Source of the DNA: Lachnospiraceae bacterium UBA3801
GTDB lineage: Bacteria; Bacillota; Clostridia; Lachnospirales; Lachnospiraceae
DNA: 6,878 bases
Direction: 5' to 3'
NCBI GenBank assembly: GCA_002368685.1
Contig: DFEN01000175.1
Location: 1 to 6,878 of the forward strand
Position 1 is the first letter of the stretch. The number at the start of each line of letters is the position of its first letter. Shown here in pieces: positions 6,865 to 6,878 of this stretch. The position numbers were made by a program, and so were the translations under genes. The notes below the pieces were generated by a model. That model was not told the DNA's origin. It searched no databases and was given only the letters and a program-made list of their open reading frames with translations.

Positions 6865-6878
6865 AGGTATCGATTTGT

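Noticed and set aside
6750..6878. Rex-type operator (TTGTTA...TAACAA) in the AT-rich leader
   Set aside because: Only one half-site-like match (TTGTTAATAAC on the - strand) is present; the second arm does not fit at the required spacing.

Overview
The window looks like a low-GC Firmicutes chromosome, most likely Lachnospiraceae (Butyrivibrio/Coprococcus/Roseburia-like). This rests on AT-leaning DNA with AGA and ATA codons favoured for Arg and Ile, on the gene order rlmN-prpC-prkC-rsgA-rpe-thiN that is typical of clostridial genomes, and on the clostridial form of the PrkC activation loop. The assignment is from family knowledge, not a database search.

All genes lie on the + strand and form one tightly packed run. 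Bases 1-73 hold the last codons of rlmN (23S rRNA/tRNA adenine-C2 methyltransferase). Next come prpC (70-795, PP2C phosphatase), prkC (807-2999, membrane Ser/Thr kinase with three extracellular PASTA repeats and an extra C-terminal domain), rsgA (3002-3895, ribosome-assembly GTPase), rpe (3895-4548, ribulose-phosphate 3-epimerase), thiN (4545-5183, thiamine pyrophosphokinase) and a divergent sodium:solute symporter-family protein of unknown substrate (5183-6634). Four of the six junctions overlap (two ATGA, two TAATG); the other two gaps are 2 and 11 bases. The run therefore looks like a single translationally coupled transcript whose promoter lies left of the window.

The run closes with an intrinsic terminator at 6699-6728, which could also stop transcription from the right. 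After it comes about 150 bases of very AT-rich DNA with no convincing gene and a likely extended -10 promoter at the right edge, pointing to a gene outside the window.

Functionally, PrpC and PrkC are an antagonistic phosphatase/kinase pair that reads cell-wall state. RlmN and RsgA belong to ribosome maturation, and RsgA and other translation factors are known PrkC-type substrates in Bacillus. Rpe and ThiN are metabolically linked, because ThiN makes the thiamine diphosphate used by transketolase, the enzyme that consumes the Rpe product. The symporter is the accessory element and the least explained gene. I found no mobile element, CRISPR array, tRNA, rRNA or riboswitch. Most of the window is conserved housekeeping DNA; the points most worth a second look are the symporter, the C-terminal domain of PrkC, and the rpe start site.
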